The translations under genes were made by a program, and so were the position numbers. A stretch of 64,000 nt of DNA, taken from Casuarina equisetifolia (lineage: Eukaryota > Streptophyta > Magnoliopsida > Fagales > Casuarinaceae). The stretch is from NCBI GenBank assembly GCA_028551475.1, contig CM052360.1, positions 17,968,501 to 18,032,500 on the forward strand, read 5' to 3'. The notes under the pieces are model-generated. The model was not told the origin of the DNA. It saw only the letters and a list, made by a program, of their open reading frames with translations, and made no database searches. Position 1 is the stretch's first letter, and every line of letters starts with the position of its first letter. Of the stretch, positions 1-11,485 are shown in pieces.

Positions 1-1005
1 CCAAGCGTTTCACGAAATTTGTACGTAGTAAGAGGCATTAAAGTGTATGTATGTATGTGTGCTCATTAAACATTCTTTCACTTGTTAACTTGTTAAGCTG
101 GTTTTTCGCATAGGAATGAACCTCTTAATGAATATGCTTCCATAATTTTCTGAAGAATGGAGCTCGGCAATACATGCAAATCACACATCAAAGGTCATCA
201 CGTAATCATTCCAATTTCAAAAGCTGAATTTAACTGCCAAAAGTTACAAAAGCATTGAAGATTTAAGAGAATGTACATTTAAACAAAGAAAATGGGATTC
301 AGCCGCTTTGACACAAAAACTGAAAGAGGCAAGGCCCAAAATTGTCCGATCAGTGAACCGGAAAGTCATTTCGGATCTTTACAGACGAACGGGTGGGAGA
401 GGAGTTCCGCTGCCGTCCACCTCTTACTCGCTTCCTTCTGCAAGCAACACTGGATGAAGCTCCGGAACTCGTCCGACGCCTCCTCCGGTATGCTCGGGGG
501 GTCGCCAAAGCAAATCGCGCACATCAGGGTCGGAAAGTCGGGTCTCTGACCGGGAGCCAACAATGGGAAGTGCCCCAAGTAGAGTTCCGCCAGGGTTAGC
601 CCCAAGCTCCATATGTCTCCGACGTAACCGTTGTACTTCCTGCCGTGGGTTTCCGGGTCAAACCGCTCCGGGCTCATGTAGGCGCACATACCGACGTAGG
701 AGTTACAGTCGTCCAACGTGCGACACATGATTCTACCAACTTCGAAGTCGGCAATCTTCACCTCCATCTCGTCGTTCACCAACAGATTGGAGGGCTTAAT
801 ATCCCGATGAACAATCTTGTGAGTGTGGAGGTAGTTGAGCCCGTTAAGGACCTGGCGCGCCACGTTGGTGAGCTTGGGCTCGGTGAACGTCCCGTGGGTG
901 TTAAGCAGCGACTCTAGGGTTCCGAGGTTGACGTACTCCATGAGAATCGCGATCTCGCCGGACGGCTTGTCGTAGATGCCGTGGCAGCGGACCACATGAG
1001 GGGAG

Positions 1006-1492
1006 TGTTAGGATTGGTGGAACAATTAAGTTAAAGGGTATGGTTGTCATTACAATCAGGGGTCTTTATGTAATTGTGAAACTAGGAAATATCTTCTAGA
1101 TATAGTGGATTTCCTAGTAGTGTTGGAGTAGGATTCTTATCCTTATGTGGAAGTAGGTTTTCCCAGTAGTATTCAACTAGGATTCCTTTAGGGTTTCTCT
1201 ATAAATAGGAGAAGTATAGAGAAACCTAGTGGGCAAATTAAGAGAGTCCCCATGGGGGGCTAATTGTTGAAGAAGGCCCCTCTCATGGATTCTAGTTGAT
1301 GAGAGAATCCATGAGATACCTATTTGAGGAGAGGGAATGTATGAGAAAATCTAATGAGAAGAGATTACAGGGGACGTAGAACATTATGATGTTCTGAACC
1401 TCTTAAATCTATTGTGTTTGGGTGTGTGCGTTCTTATATTTGTGTGTTCAATCTCTATGTGGATGATGCGACTTTGTTGAATTCTCCCAACA
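1006..1492 (+). repeat. 5' LTR of the MAPKK-inserted element
   Basis: 487 bp, begins TGTTAGGATTGG and ends CTCCCAACA. It contains a TATA-like stretch (TATAAATAGG near 1201-1210) that could be its promoter. It is near-identical to 2630-3116. Confidence 0.93.
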
Positions 1493-2311
1493 AGTGGTAT
1501 CGGAGCCATGTTTTGGATCCCAACAAGTGGTATGGGAGACAAGTTTGGTTTCTAACAAGTGATACGGTGAGCGTGGACCGTGGAAGATCGGGACCAAAGA
1601 TGATAGATCGAACATGGTGAACGCAATTGAAGAAGCAGATTGATGTGTTTTAAGGTGAGATTTTCTCTTTCCCTAAATCCAGTTTGATTTTTGGATGATA
1701 TTGATGTAGATCAACTGGAATACATTGTTGGAGTTGTGGATTGAGGTTTGCAAAGTGCAGATCTATGTCTCTCTGTCTATATCTGAGCATTTGGCTCAAG
1801 TTCTGGCGTTAGATGACAGAGAATGATGGAGATATTGATGTTTGAGGGGGAGCACTTTGTTGAAGTTGTTGATGAATTGTTGATTGAGGGGGAGCATGTT
1901 ATGCTCCTATGTTGACGTGATGCTCCTATGTTGATGTGATTGATGAAGTAAAAATTTGGGATTTTTCAAGTCTGTCGATATTCAGATGAGGTGTATTGAG
2001 ACTCCGACGGTTGATTCCGGGGAAGCACCAACAATTTTGGATAGGAGGTGGACTCTTCGTTGGGAATTTTGAAGAGTGATCTCAATTGTTGTGGAAGTCC
2101 TATAATTTTTACTTTTATTGAGGGCCTCATGGTGGAGGATACATTTAGATGGAAGAAGCCCATGATGATGTGCGGATGCCTGGAAAGAAACATGGCCTAG
2201 GAGAGGTGCAACCTAGAAGAGGCTGTAGTGGAAGTGCCTAAGGAGGTATGACCTAAGAAAGGCATGATTTAAAGAAAAGGCAAGATGGCACAGTTGATGT
2301 GGGCTTGTTTT

Positions 2312-2555
2312 GAAGAGAGTTTTTGTTTAATCTTTCTCTATCAAAAGGATTGTGGTTGTAGAAGTTGAAGAGAGTTTTTTGCAATCTTCTCTTTTAAAAG
2401 ATTGTGGTTGAAGAGAGTTTTTTTGCAATCTTCTCTTTCAAAAGATTGTGGTTGAAGAAAGTTTACTTAGTCTTTCTCTGTCCAAAGACTATAGCTGTAG
2501 AAGTTGAAGAGAGTTTCTCCAATCTTTCTCTTTCCAAAGATTGTGATTGTGTAGT
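2312..2555 (+). repeat. Five degenerate 43-55-bp tandem repeats inside the non-autonomous element
   Basis: Units start at 2312, 2367, 2410, 2454 and 2506. Each begins GAAGAGAGTTT (the fourth GAAGAAAGTTT) followed by a CAATCTTCTCTTTC-like block and an AAAGATTGTGGTTG-like block. They lie just upstream of the polypurine tract. No coding role is visible. Confidence 0.75.
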
Positions 2556-2629
2556 TAATAATTTGAAGAGATTTTCTATACTTTCCTATGGTGCAAGGAT
2601 GTTGCACTAAATTGTTCCAAGGGGGAGAT

Positions 2630-3116
2630 TGTTAGGATTGGTGGAACAATTAAGTTAAAGGGTATGGTTGTCATTACAATCAGGGGTCTTTATGTAATTG
2701 TGGCACTAGAAAATATCTTCTAGATGTAATGGATTTCCTAGTAGTGTTGGAGTAGGATTCTTATCCTTATGTGGAAGTAGGTTTTCCCAGTAGTATTCAA
2801 CTAGGATTCCTTTAGGGTTTCTCTATAAATAGGAGAAGTATAGAGAAACCTCATGGGCAAATTGAGAGAGTCCCCATGGGGGGCTAATTGTTGAAGAAGA
2901 CCCCTCTCATGGATTCTAGTTGATGAGAGAATCCATGAGATACCTATTTGAGGAGAGGGAATGTATGAGAAAATCTAATGAGAAAAGACTATAGGAGACG
3001 TAGAACATTATGATGTTCCGAACCTCTTAAATCTGTTGTGTTTGGGTGTGTGCGTTCTTATATTTATGTGTTCAATCTCTATGTGGATGATGCGACTTTG
3101 TTGAATTCTCCCAACA
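2630..3116 (+). repeat. 3' LTR of the MAPKK-inserted element
   Basis: 487 bp, the same length and ends as 1006-1492. It is directly followed by the second GGGAG of the target duplication. Confidence 0.93.
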
Positions 3117-3435
3117 GGGAGTCGGTCTGACGGAGGATCTCCATCTCCCGGAAGACCTGGAGGCGGACGCTGGGATCAGAGTTGCCATGGATCACCTTGA
3201 GCGTGTAGACAGTGTTGGTGGGCTTGTGGCGCACCTTGTAGACGGTTCCACCGTTGCCGTGGCCAAGAACTCGGAGCTTTTTGAGATCGGTGGCGGAGAT
3301 GGAAGAGGATGAGACGCTGGTGCCAGAGGGGGCACCGTTGGGAGGCACGGGCAAAGGAAAGCGTGAGCGGCCGTCGGAGAGATCAGCAACGGGGATGCGG
3401 AGATTGAGTTGGCAACGCTCTCGGACGACAGCCAT

Positions 3436-5174
3436 TGGATTTTTGGCCATGTTTGTTAGTTTAAACGGTAGGATGGGCTCGTTTGGCACAATGTGTTACT
3501 ATAAACGGTAGGACGGCTGGCATCGCCGCCTTTAATATGTTTTGCAAATAGAGATGGTGTGTTATGTGCACGTCTTATGGCTTGCAACGTGATAGATTAT
3601 TTCGCTCCACTTGAGTGCTCACGATATTCTTGAGAGGCAAGCTTGATTATTTTGTCGTCAGAGTCATCATAAGTCCACCACCACCACCCTCCCATAGCTG
3701 GCATCGCCGCCTTTACATTTCCTCCCCCGCATCACATGTGCCCGATGATGTCACTTCATCAAATCCCGCAAATTGCGGCGCAGAAACGTGATGTCCCCGT
3801 CCACGATGCTGACGCCCTCAAGCTTTCTCAAAATCGTTTTCCCATCCAATCGTGAAGGAAAATGCGGTTGCGATGCCGCGGAGCAGATCACATTCTTTTT
3901 CGAATAATTGGGGGCCACCTTCTGCGTCACTTGCTGTAGCCAAGTCTAATCGAGTCACCAAAAGCAGATATGGTCTATATTAAGGTATCGTGGCCACCCA
4001 ACCCTTGAATTTATAGGACAAAATAAAATGCAACAATTAAGTGACGCCAAAATTTTGAAATTAAGAAAGAAGGAAATCTGGACTAAGAGTTGAAAACGAT
4101 ATATTGGATATGTTCCATGTTCACTTCATAAGACAAGCATCCTAGAGACAGGTGAATGATTGTGTTTGCTTGTGTTGTCGGGTTGCACGTGTAAGGATGT
4201 ATATGAAATGCTTATTTCTCTAACAGGAATGTTTTGTGTACCGTGTGTATGGTAAACAGAGGCATGAGTAAAATAACTTCATCCTGCTACACGATTATTA
4301 TTTTTGTTAGGAAAATTGATAAAATTTCCTTTACTTAATCTAGATTTCAAATTTATTTTTTAATAATATAGAATTAATTGTCTAAATCTTACCCTTTCAT
4401 TAGGATGGTTTAACTTTTATACCAATTTGGCGTTACTCAACTATGTGGATCCATAAAAAGAAAAAATCTCAAGTTATTTCAAGGTATTGTGATGGATCGA
4501 AAATGTGATGTGTTTGTACGGTTCATTACAAAAGAAGAACCTGTCGGGCTTTAGAAGAATGCGTTGTCCCTTCCAGGCCATTGTGGGAAAGAAAACCCCG
4601 CCGCCGACCTTTCACGTTTCTACTCTGATATTATGTTTTCACGTTGAAGACAAATTAGAACAAAAACCTCGTCGTTTCAGTTAGTTTCTATCTTGCAAGT
4701 AAATAAATAATAAAGGAAAACAATTCAGAATAATATCAGGATTGGCCATCATAACCAGTAGCTTGTCTTCCGCGTCTTTTGTCACTAAGGTCAGTCTCCG
4801 AGCTGTTGCATTTTTCTCGTGAGACCCATTACTCGTTTTAATCATGGGTTATCTGAAAATCCTAGCCGTCCATCACCCACATGAAGCGGTGACTGTTGGG
4901 TATAAATAAGTGGGGAGCATGCATTGCCCGTCACCCCACCTTGTTAGGCCCAAATGTACTGATGTTGGGAAGGATGTTGTTTGACAGAATAATTTCTTTT
5001 GAAAAAAGGCATTTTGCTATGACACAATTGATTTGCATACATATCTTAGAAGAAAAGCTTTTTTCCGTACTTAAATGATTTTCTTAAAGTATGAGGATCA
5101 AGGTATAAGACTTGTCTATTCGTGAGAATACCTACAGTTACAAAACAAAATGAAACTCTCTTTTAAAACATTGA
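3436..5174. other. 5' flank of the broken MAPKK and intergenic DNA
   Basis: No gene recognised. The first ~50 bp upstream of the MAPKK start (3449-3487, GTTTGTTAGTTTA then AACGGTAGGATGG) recur at 5416-5453 upstream of the second MAPKK fragment, so the promoter-proximal region was duplicated with the gene. A 19-bp direct repeat (GCTGGCATCGCCGCCTTTA) occurs near 3512 and near 3697. The rest is AT-rich and featureless. Confidence 0.5.
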
Positions 5175-5246
5175 GTGAGCGGCGGTCGGAGAGATCAGCA
5201 ATGGGGAGGAGGAGATTGGGTTGGCGACGGTCTCGGACGACAGCCA
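5175..5246 (-). pseudogene. N-terminal remnant of a second MKK7/9-like MAPKK
   Basis: Reading from the ATG at 5246, about 24 codons (MAVVRDRRQPNLLLPIADL and a few more) match the N-terminus of the broken MAPKK, then homology stops near 5175. A TATATAAT motif lies on the minus strand at about 5306-5315, roughly 60 bp upstream of the ATG. The upstream block at 5416-5453 is shared with the other copy. This is a tandem duplicate that kept its promoter area and lost nearly all of its kinase domain. The stub has no glycine loop, so no kinase activity is possible. Confidence 0.75.
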
Positions 5247-5554
5247 TTGGATTTTCTTCGAGAGTTCCGTTGGGTCTGGTAATGGACAGTGAGGGAAGGA
5301 GAATGGATTATATAGGAGGAAGGGACGCTAGTGGAAGGGACGAAGCAGGAAGGCGCGTTGGATACTGGGCCCACAATTTGAGAGGATTCGAGCAGTAGAA
5401 TGGCTTGTTTGGCAAAGTTTGTTAGTTTAAAACGGTAGGATGGCTATTTGGCATCAAATTACCAAACTTGATTACACTGGAGGGAGTGACACATATACCA
5501 TCAATAGCACCGTTAATGTGGCCACGCTTAATGATCTCGGAATCCTTGTACCGG

Positions 5555-6286
5555 CTAGGATGTCAATGCATTGGTGTCAGTCTTGCTGAGCTTGGAATGG
5601 TACCTTTTAAAGCAAACCTCGAAGGCTCTATTGATGACATCCTGCTTCCACTCTCCAAACGTTTCCAAGACCATCAGGACCGTTGGACCATCATCACAGA
5701 CTATCCTTGTTGAACATTTGGTCAACACAGCCCACTTGTTCTCATCCTTGAAAGAAGGCAACAACTTACGAATTTCCTGATTCTTCTTGCGGGTCTTGAA
5801 GGGTTTCCAAAGACGTTCCCATTTGTGGTCTTTTTCAATGTAAGACAACTCCAGGGAATACGTGCTTCCTTGATGACTGGATCTTCGGTAAGGCCCAACT
5901 GGACGTATGACCAGCGACTGTTGGCGGGAAGAACCTAAAGGGAAGGCCCTTGTTCCGTTTCTTCGAATCAAGGACAGTGCGTTTTCTGCAATGATATTTC
6001 CTTGTGTGTCCATGGCGACTACAACAGGTTCATTCTCGAAGTACTCCTCCTCGATAAACTTATTAAGTGAAAAGTACTGCACAACATACCATGGCATCAG
6101 AGATTGCGACATCTCAAACTTCTCTCGCAGTTCGTCAGTCCACTGCTTCGCAGTGGGGATCCATACAGCTGCGTACTCGCTTATGTTCTCGTAAATTGGC
6201 ATCATTTTCGAGATATCATCCACGGAGACATGCAGGTCCGAAATGAACAACAAAACGCACTTACTTTTCAAAACATCAATCCTGAC
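5555..6286 (-). pseudogene. Sieve element occlusion (SEO/SEOR) protein, C-terminal domain fragment
   Basis: SEO proteins form the P-protein filaments of phloem sieve elements. The open frame (about 244 codons) carries the thioredoxin-like core of the SEO C-terminal domain: VLLFISDLHVSVDDISKMM, then YAAVWIP, SLMPWYVVQYFS, VVVAMDTQGNIIAENAL and near the end GPTVLMVLETFGEWK. An acceptor-like GCAG sits just before GTCAGG at 6286, so the fragment probably starts at an exon edge. No SEO N-terminal domain is found upstream. The usual Cys-rich C-terminal tail is absent and the frame stops after TDTNALTS. It is therefore a partial gene, most likely a pseudogene. A stop or splice to unseen exons outside the recognised part cannot be excluded. 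Its first third is duplicated at 8017-8214. Confidence 0.75.
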
Positions 6287-7559
6287 CTGCTTATGAAATA
6301 CAGTCATGAAATTTCAATGAAGTCTAGTTGTTAAGTGAGCATTCTGGCAATGAACTATAATATTCTTGATATTTCATTTGTGGTGTTAACATGTATTTGC
6401 TGTGTTGACATGTATATGCTGCAATTTTACGCAATGCGGAAGTGAGAAAATAAATTCTAAACTTGTTCTCTGTGTTTTGGTTTCAAAAGGTAACCAGTTC
6501 ATTGGTACAGCCATAACAAAGAGGTACCGCAAGCCGCCTGTTTATGAAATCAGCACTGCGGCTAACCCAACTGTTCATGTCAAATTCTTATCCGTATGCT
6601 TAGAATGAAGACGTTGTGATTGATTTTTGTTGGCAAATGGGCAACACTTTCTTGAATCTACTTCCTAAAACCAAGCAGACCTGGTCATTCCATGAGATTA
6701 AAAGGACAACATTATATATCGAGTATTCTATTTTAATATCCTATGACTTGCCCAGTAGTACATGTAATTTATGTCGAGTAAAACCCCTTTGTGATGTGAC
6801 TTTCGTTTTTGTGTAATACATTCAAGTATTCAAATCTTCATTAAAAAAAAAAAAAAGGTCTCTCAATTCCACAGAAAAGAAAAATGTTGACAATTACTAG
6901 GAACAATTAAGAAGAACCAAAAAAGAAAAAAGAACAAAAAATTGAATTTGATAAAATTTTGACTCTAAAGTTCAAGCAACTTACTAAATACAATATCTAA
7001 ATTGATAAATGGTGATGTTAATTCACTGAAAACAATGTATAAAGTGTTATAATTTTGGGCCTACAACCATCTTAAAAATCAGTCCATAAAGTGATCTAAC
7101 TTTTTCACTTATAAGTACTCTTTTCTTCCCTATTTTTTTTTTAATCAATGTGAGATTATTTCTCAGCAAAAGGTAGCAATAGCAAGAGATTATTGAACCT
7201 AAAAAAGCTGATTTCATCACTTCAGAATTTTAAAAATCAGTTTTATAAACTTAAACATCAGTTAAATGAAAAAATCAAGACAAGTGAATAACTCTTCACT
7301 TATAAGGTAAGGGAAGCCTTTTTCCCAGTGAAAGGAACCAAGTAAATTGGACTACTTAAGAAATAAGTTGGACTCCATTAAAATTGGTCAAATTGTTTTT
7401 GAATTATGCATAGATATAGGACTTGAAAAATCACAACAAAAATAGAAACCAAAACATGAAAACCTAATTAAATTACTATTTGCATAATATCAACACAACC
7501 CTTTTTACCCAAAGCCGAAAAAAAAAAGGTATTAAAGAGCTCAAAATAATATCAATGTT
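6089..7559. repeat. Tandem segmental duplication, copy 1
   Basis: 1,471 bp, nearly identical to 8017-9485 (constant offset near 1,928 with a few small indels). It begins at CCATGG inside the SEO exon and ends at AATATCAATGTT. It carries the 5' end of the SEO exon plus about 1.27 kb of upstream flank, including a poly-A run near 6843. The short open stretch at 6402-6608 (plus) is present in both copies but matches no family I recognise. Confidence 0.9.
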
Positions 7560-8016
7560 CCGGACTGGAAGTACGGGCCAAAGTATCCAGGCGACCAAGG
7601 ATGCAGCTCGTCTGTTCTCTGGTGTTTTTCCCTGTAATGGGCCATCCACTTGGGTGGTGCCTTGTTTTGTAATCTAGTATGTATATATCTTATGTATCCT
7701 AATCTTTTATGTATTTCCGCTGCGATGTAAACGTATCGACCCATTATATAGAAGTTGACCTAATTGGGCGTAGAGAGTCTGATCTAGTTGCTTGTAGCTT
7801 GCTTGTAACTTGGATGATTCTCTGGTTCAATAAAGATGTATATTCAGACTTGTATTTGTGTGCGCTATTGCCTTGTGACCAACCTCTTTATACATCTGTC
7901 TCGGGACTAACCAATTTGTCCCATTGCGGTTTTCAGGTAGTTCATTGAATGCGTAAAGGCTGACCCAGATCTCTGCTGAGACCTAGGTGCCACACGGATC
8001 CTCTAAGACCGTGACA
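7556..8016. mobile_element. Solo-LTR-like spacer between the SEO duplications
   Basis: 461 bp unlike the flanks, with TGTT at the left and GACA at the right (TG...CA ends). It contains AATAAAG-type poly-A signal sequence near 7830 followed by a TTGTGTGCGCTATTG stretch, as in LTR R/U5 regions. There is no target duplication: the left flank is the end of copy 1 and the right flank is the start of copy 2. Either it is an LTR caught in unequal exchange or it is filler DNA at a repair junction. The LTR identity is inference. Confidence 0.4.
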
Positions 8017-8214
8017 CCATGGCATCAGAGATTGCGACATCTCAAATTTCTCTCTCAGTTTGTCAGTCCACTGCTTCGCAGTGGGGATCCATACAGCTTC
8101 GTACTCGCTTATGTTCTCGTAAATTGGCATCATTTTCGAGATATCATCCACAGAGACATGCAGGTCCGAAATGAACAACAAAACACACTTACTTTTCAAA
8201 ACATCAATCCTGAA
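8017..8214 (-). pseudogene. Truncated second copy of the SEO exon
   Basis: Carries only the first ~66 codons of the SEO exon (VLLFISDLHVSVDDISKMM to SQSLMPW) and is cut at the duplication junction at 8017, where the frame runs into the LTR-like spacer. It differs from copy 1 at a few residues (for example E for A before VWIP). It cannot encode an SEO domain. Confidence 0.8.
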
Positions 8215-9485
8215 CTGCTTATGAAATACAGTCATGAAATTTCAATGAAGTCTAGTTGTTAAGTGAGCATTCTGGCAATGAACTATAATATTCTTGATAT
8301 TTCATTTGTGGTGTTAACATTTATTTGCTGTGTTGACATGTATATGCTGCAATTTTACGCAATGCGGAAGTGAGAAAATAAATTCTAAACTTGTTCTCTG
8401 TGTTTTGGTTTCAAAAGGTAACCAGTTCATTGGTACAGCCATAACAAAGAGGTACCGCAAGCTGCCTGTTTATGAAATCAGCATTGCGGCTAACCCAACT
8501 GTTCATGTCAAATTCTTATTTGTATGCTTAGAATGAAGACGTTGTGATTGATTTTTGTTGGCAAATGGGCAACACTTTCTTGAATCTACTTCCTAAAACC
8601 AAGCAGACCTGGTCATTCCATGAGATTAAAAGGACAACATTATATATCGAGTATTCTATTTTAATATCCTATGACTTGCCCAGTAGTACATGTAATTTAT
8701 GTCGAGTAAAACCCCTCTGTGATGTGACTTTCGTTTTTGTGTAATACATTCAAGTATTCAAATCTTCATTAAAAAAAAAAAAGGTCTCTCAATTCCACAG
8801 AAAAGAAAAATGTTGACAATTACTAGGAACAATTAAGAAGAACCAAAAAAGAAAAAAGAACAAAAAATTGAATTTGATAAAATTTTGACTCTAAAGTTCA
8901 AGCAACTTACTAAATACAATATCTAAATTGATAAATGGTGATGTTAAGTCACTGAAAATAATGTATAAAGTGTTATAATTTTGGGCCTACAACCATCTTA
9001 AAAATCAGTCCATAAAGTGATCTAACTTTTTCACTTATAAGTACTCTTTTCTTCCCTATTTTTTTTTTTAATCAATGTGAGATTATTTCTCAGCAAAAGG
9101 TAGCAATAGCAAGAGATTATTGAACCTAAAAAAGCTGATTTCATCACTTCAGAATTTTAAAAATCAGTTTTATAAACTTAAACATCAGTTAAATGAAAAA
9201 ATCAAGACAAGTGAATAACTCTTCACTTATAAGGTAAGGGAAGCCTTTTTCCCAGTGAAAGGAACCAAGTAAATTGGACTACTTAAGAAATAAGTTGGAC
9301 TCCATTAAAATTGGTCAAATTGTTTTTGAATTATGCATAGATATAGGACTTGAAAAATCACAACAAAAATAGAAACCAAAACATGAAAACCTAATTAAAT
9401 TACTATTTGCATAATATCAACATAACCCTTTTTACCCAAAGCTAGAAAAAAAAGGTATTAAAGAGCTCAAAATAATATCAATGTT
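8017..9485. repeat. Tandem segmental duplication, copy 2
   Basis: 1,469 bp, matching 6089-7559. Past 9485 the sequence continues into unique DNA, whereas copy 1 ends at the LTR-like spacer. Divergence is low (a few percent by eye), so the duplication is recent compared with the decay of the genes around it. Confidence 0.9.
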
Positions 9486-11160
9486 TCACCACCAACAGTT
9501 TGAACCACCTTATTGGCAGGCATGTGACTCATTGATGGCTTATGCAATCTAAAACTAAAAGATCCCAAGTTGGACACCTAACTCCTCCATTACCCCATTT
9601 ACTTAACAAAGTGAAAAAAAGAAAAAAAGAAAAAAAGAAGAACTTTGAGTCACACTCCACAAAATATACAAAATAAAAAAGCAACCTTCTTTTTTTACCC
9701 TTAAATTCTAGCAATGCTTTTTATCTTATCAATTTGTTACTGTTATAATATGATATAAATTTAAACTATATATAAATATATTTTTTTCACACAAAGAAAT
9801 CTATCTTTTGTAAGTTTTTTAATGACTTCAAAAGCAATATATTTAGAGGTAGAGATATTCTTAAATATTATTTTTATCATTTTAAATAAATAATATAAAT
9901 AAATTTAAATATACATGTATTTAAGTTTTCCCCTTTTGTATGACTAACAAGTTAATTAATCCTTACATATTAACATAAGTAGAAAGATAACATTGTAAGT
10001 ATGGCCTCTAGGTGCAATAAGATTTACATTGAGAATTAATATTTTAAAAAGATGTGATTTCAATATTTATTAGTGGTATTATTACCATTAGACACAAGTT
10101 TCACGTTTGTTGGTATTAAACACTGAATACTGAAATATAATTTTGCCTCTACTCTATTAAAAGGCTTGACAAAATATAAAATGATTTGAAAGAATAGAAA
10201 AAATTTAGATGTTAGAAAAAGTGCTTAAATAGTTATTGGTTCCTATCTAAAGGTAAATGAAAATTATAATTCACTATCATGATATTTATGATAAATAGCA
10301 TGTTTACTATAATTAAAAATCACATGCCATAGTAATTTTTAAGATAAAATAATATGTATTTGAAATATATAGCTTATAACTTCAACAATAAATTTGATTA
10401 TCTATTTATTACTATACCATTTTTCATTTATTACTGTATTATTATCCAAAAAGACTCCCTCATTGAATTCCCTATGGCTCATTAGTTAGCCAAGGGGGTT
10501 TCCAATCTACCAAACTAATAGGTTGGGGTTTAACATCTTTCCCTCTCCTTAGGTTTGTGAGTTAAAATAATAATAATTAAAAAAAAACATAATTGGTGGG
10601 GTTGCTAAAAGATTGATCTTCCTTTGAGTAATATCATTGTATCCTTTCATTTAGATATTCATATTTTATCCCCTCAAAATTGCAGTGGGCTTAGTATTCG
10701 AATACTTAATTTTGAACTTAACTCTAAAGCATTTTTCTTTTTCTCTAACTCAAATAGATCCTTGCTTTGTACCTTGCTTAATGCACAAAGTACTTCAATG
10801 AACATAAGTTTTTCACAAGAAATCCCAAGTTAAGATATTACTTTAACTCACTGATGGGTGCATCATTATTTCTTGTTCCCAAAATATCATGTATACACGA
10901 GAAGAATGATGAAGCTTCCATTATGCTCTTTTCAAAACAAAGATTAATCATGCCTTAACAAAGAATTTAAAAACATAGATCTCAATAGTCTTATCATTTC
11001 TTCAAATCATATAAAGCTTTTAGTAAATTTTAATTTTTTTTTTCTCCCCCTGCTTGATAATCCGATGAGGAATTGACATGTACACTTTTCAATCTAGACT
11101 GTTGAGATGTTCAGGTATATGCGCTTCTGATGATGAGTTAAATATGTTTAAATTAATTGG
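9486..11160. other. AT-rich intergenic region
   Basis: No gene recognised on either strand. It includes a short purine repeat of GAAAAAAA units near 9614-9640 and long poly-A/T stretches. Confidence 0.5.
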
Positions 11161-11399
11161 GCCAGGAGTTTCAGCTTAGCGTGGGTGCTGTGCAGTAGGT
11201 ATTGTGAGTCCAGCCCGCACGTCCAGTCTGTCTAGCGAGGAACCTGGTGCGACGTCGTTCCTTCGAGAAACATCCAACGGCAACCGCAGAAGAGGCCTTT
11301 CGACAAAGCAGGAGAAAAACCCAGAGTTTGCCGGAGAGGGCCGCCGGATAGAAACGAAGAAATCTGAGTAGCAAAGGTCGAAATTTTTCGCGGGATTTG

Positions 11400-11485
11400 A
11401 GTCGACCGTTCTGCCTGATACATGGGGTGCAAGTTTTTCGATCGTTCTGCCTGATACATGGGGTGCAAGTTTTTCGATCGTTCTG
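11400..11485 (+). repeat. Two direct copies of a 38-bp unit in a GC-richer patch
   Basis: CGTTCTGCCTGATACATGGG followed by GTGCAAGTTTTTCGAT occurs twice back to back (from about 11406 and 11444); a third CGTTCTGC start follows, and shorter CGTTCTGC copies recur to 11545. The patch 11170-11620 is richer in GC than its surroundings and is followed by a telo-box-like AAACCCTAG near 11729. That is compatible with a promoter or 5' leader, but no gene start can be shown. Confidence 0.6.

Larger units (their letters stand above)
1006..3116 (+). mobile_element. Non-autonomous LTR retrotransposon (TRIM/LARD-like) inserted in the MAPKK
   Basis: A complete element bounded by two 487-bp LTRs and flanked by the perfect 5-bp target duplication GGGAG (1001-1005 and 3117-3121). 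A primer-binding site matching initiator tRNA-Met (TGGTATCGGAGCC, 1495-1507) follows the 5' LTR. A polypurine tract (AAGGGGGAGA, 2619-2628) precedes the 3' LTR, so the element reads on the plus strand. The 1.1-kb interior has no gag or pol reading frame, so it must have been moved by proteins from another element. By eye the LTRs differ at about 16 of 487 sites. The PBS type is common in Copia elements, but without coding sequence the superfamily is inference. Confidence 0.93.
366..3435 (-). pseudogene. MKK7/MKK9-like MAP kinase kinase split by an LTR retrotransposon
   Basis: Plant group-D MAPKK, which would phosphorylate MAPKs in stress or ethylene signalling. Translation starts at the ATG at 3435 (MAVVRERCQLNLRIP, the group-D N-terminus). 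The N-terminal piece runs to 3117 and holds the glycine loop GHGNGGTV and the ATP-binding Lys (TLKVI). The C-terminal piece runs 1005 to 366 with HRDIKPSNLL and AYMSPERF. A 2,111-bp element lies between them. Taking out the element and one copy of its 5-bp target duplication rejoins the frame exactly (ILRQTDS then PHVVRCHG), so the insertion broke one intronless gene. Two further changes suggest relaxed selection: the Mg-binding DFG reads DFE (codons at 741-749), and GTCAYMS reads GMCAYMS in the activation segment. The gene is probably dead. Group D is inferred from the N-terminus and the CNSYVG segment; MKK7 and MKK9 cannot be told apart here. Confidence 0.9.

Noticed and set aside
1966..2193. 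75-codon minus-strand frame inside the non-autonomous element
   Set aside because: No gag or pol motif, and opposite to the element's sense strand.
6402..6816. Two short open stretches in each copy of the 1.47-kb duplication (also 8330-8744)
   Set aside because: Conserved only because the whole segment is recently duplicated; no family motif, and conservation is no higher than in the flanking non-coding DNA.
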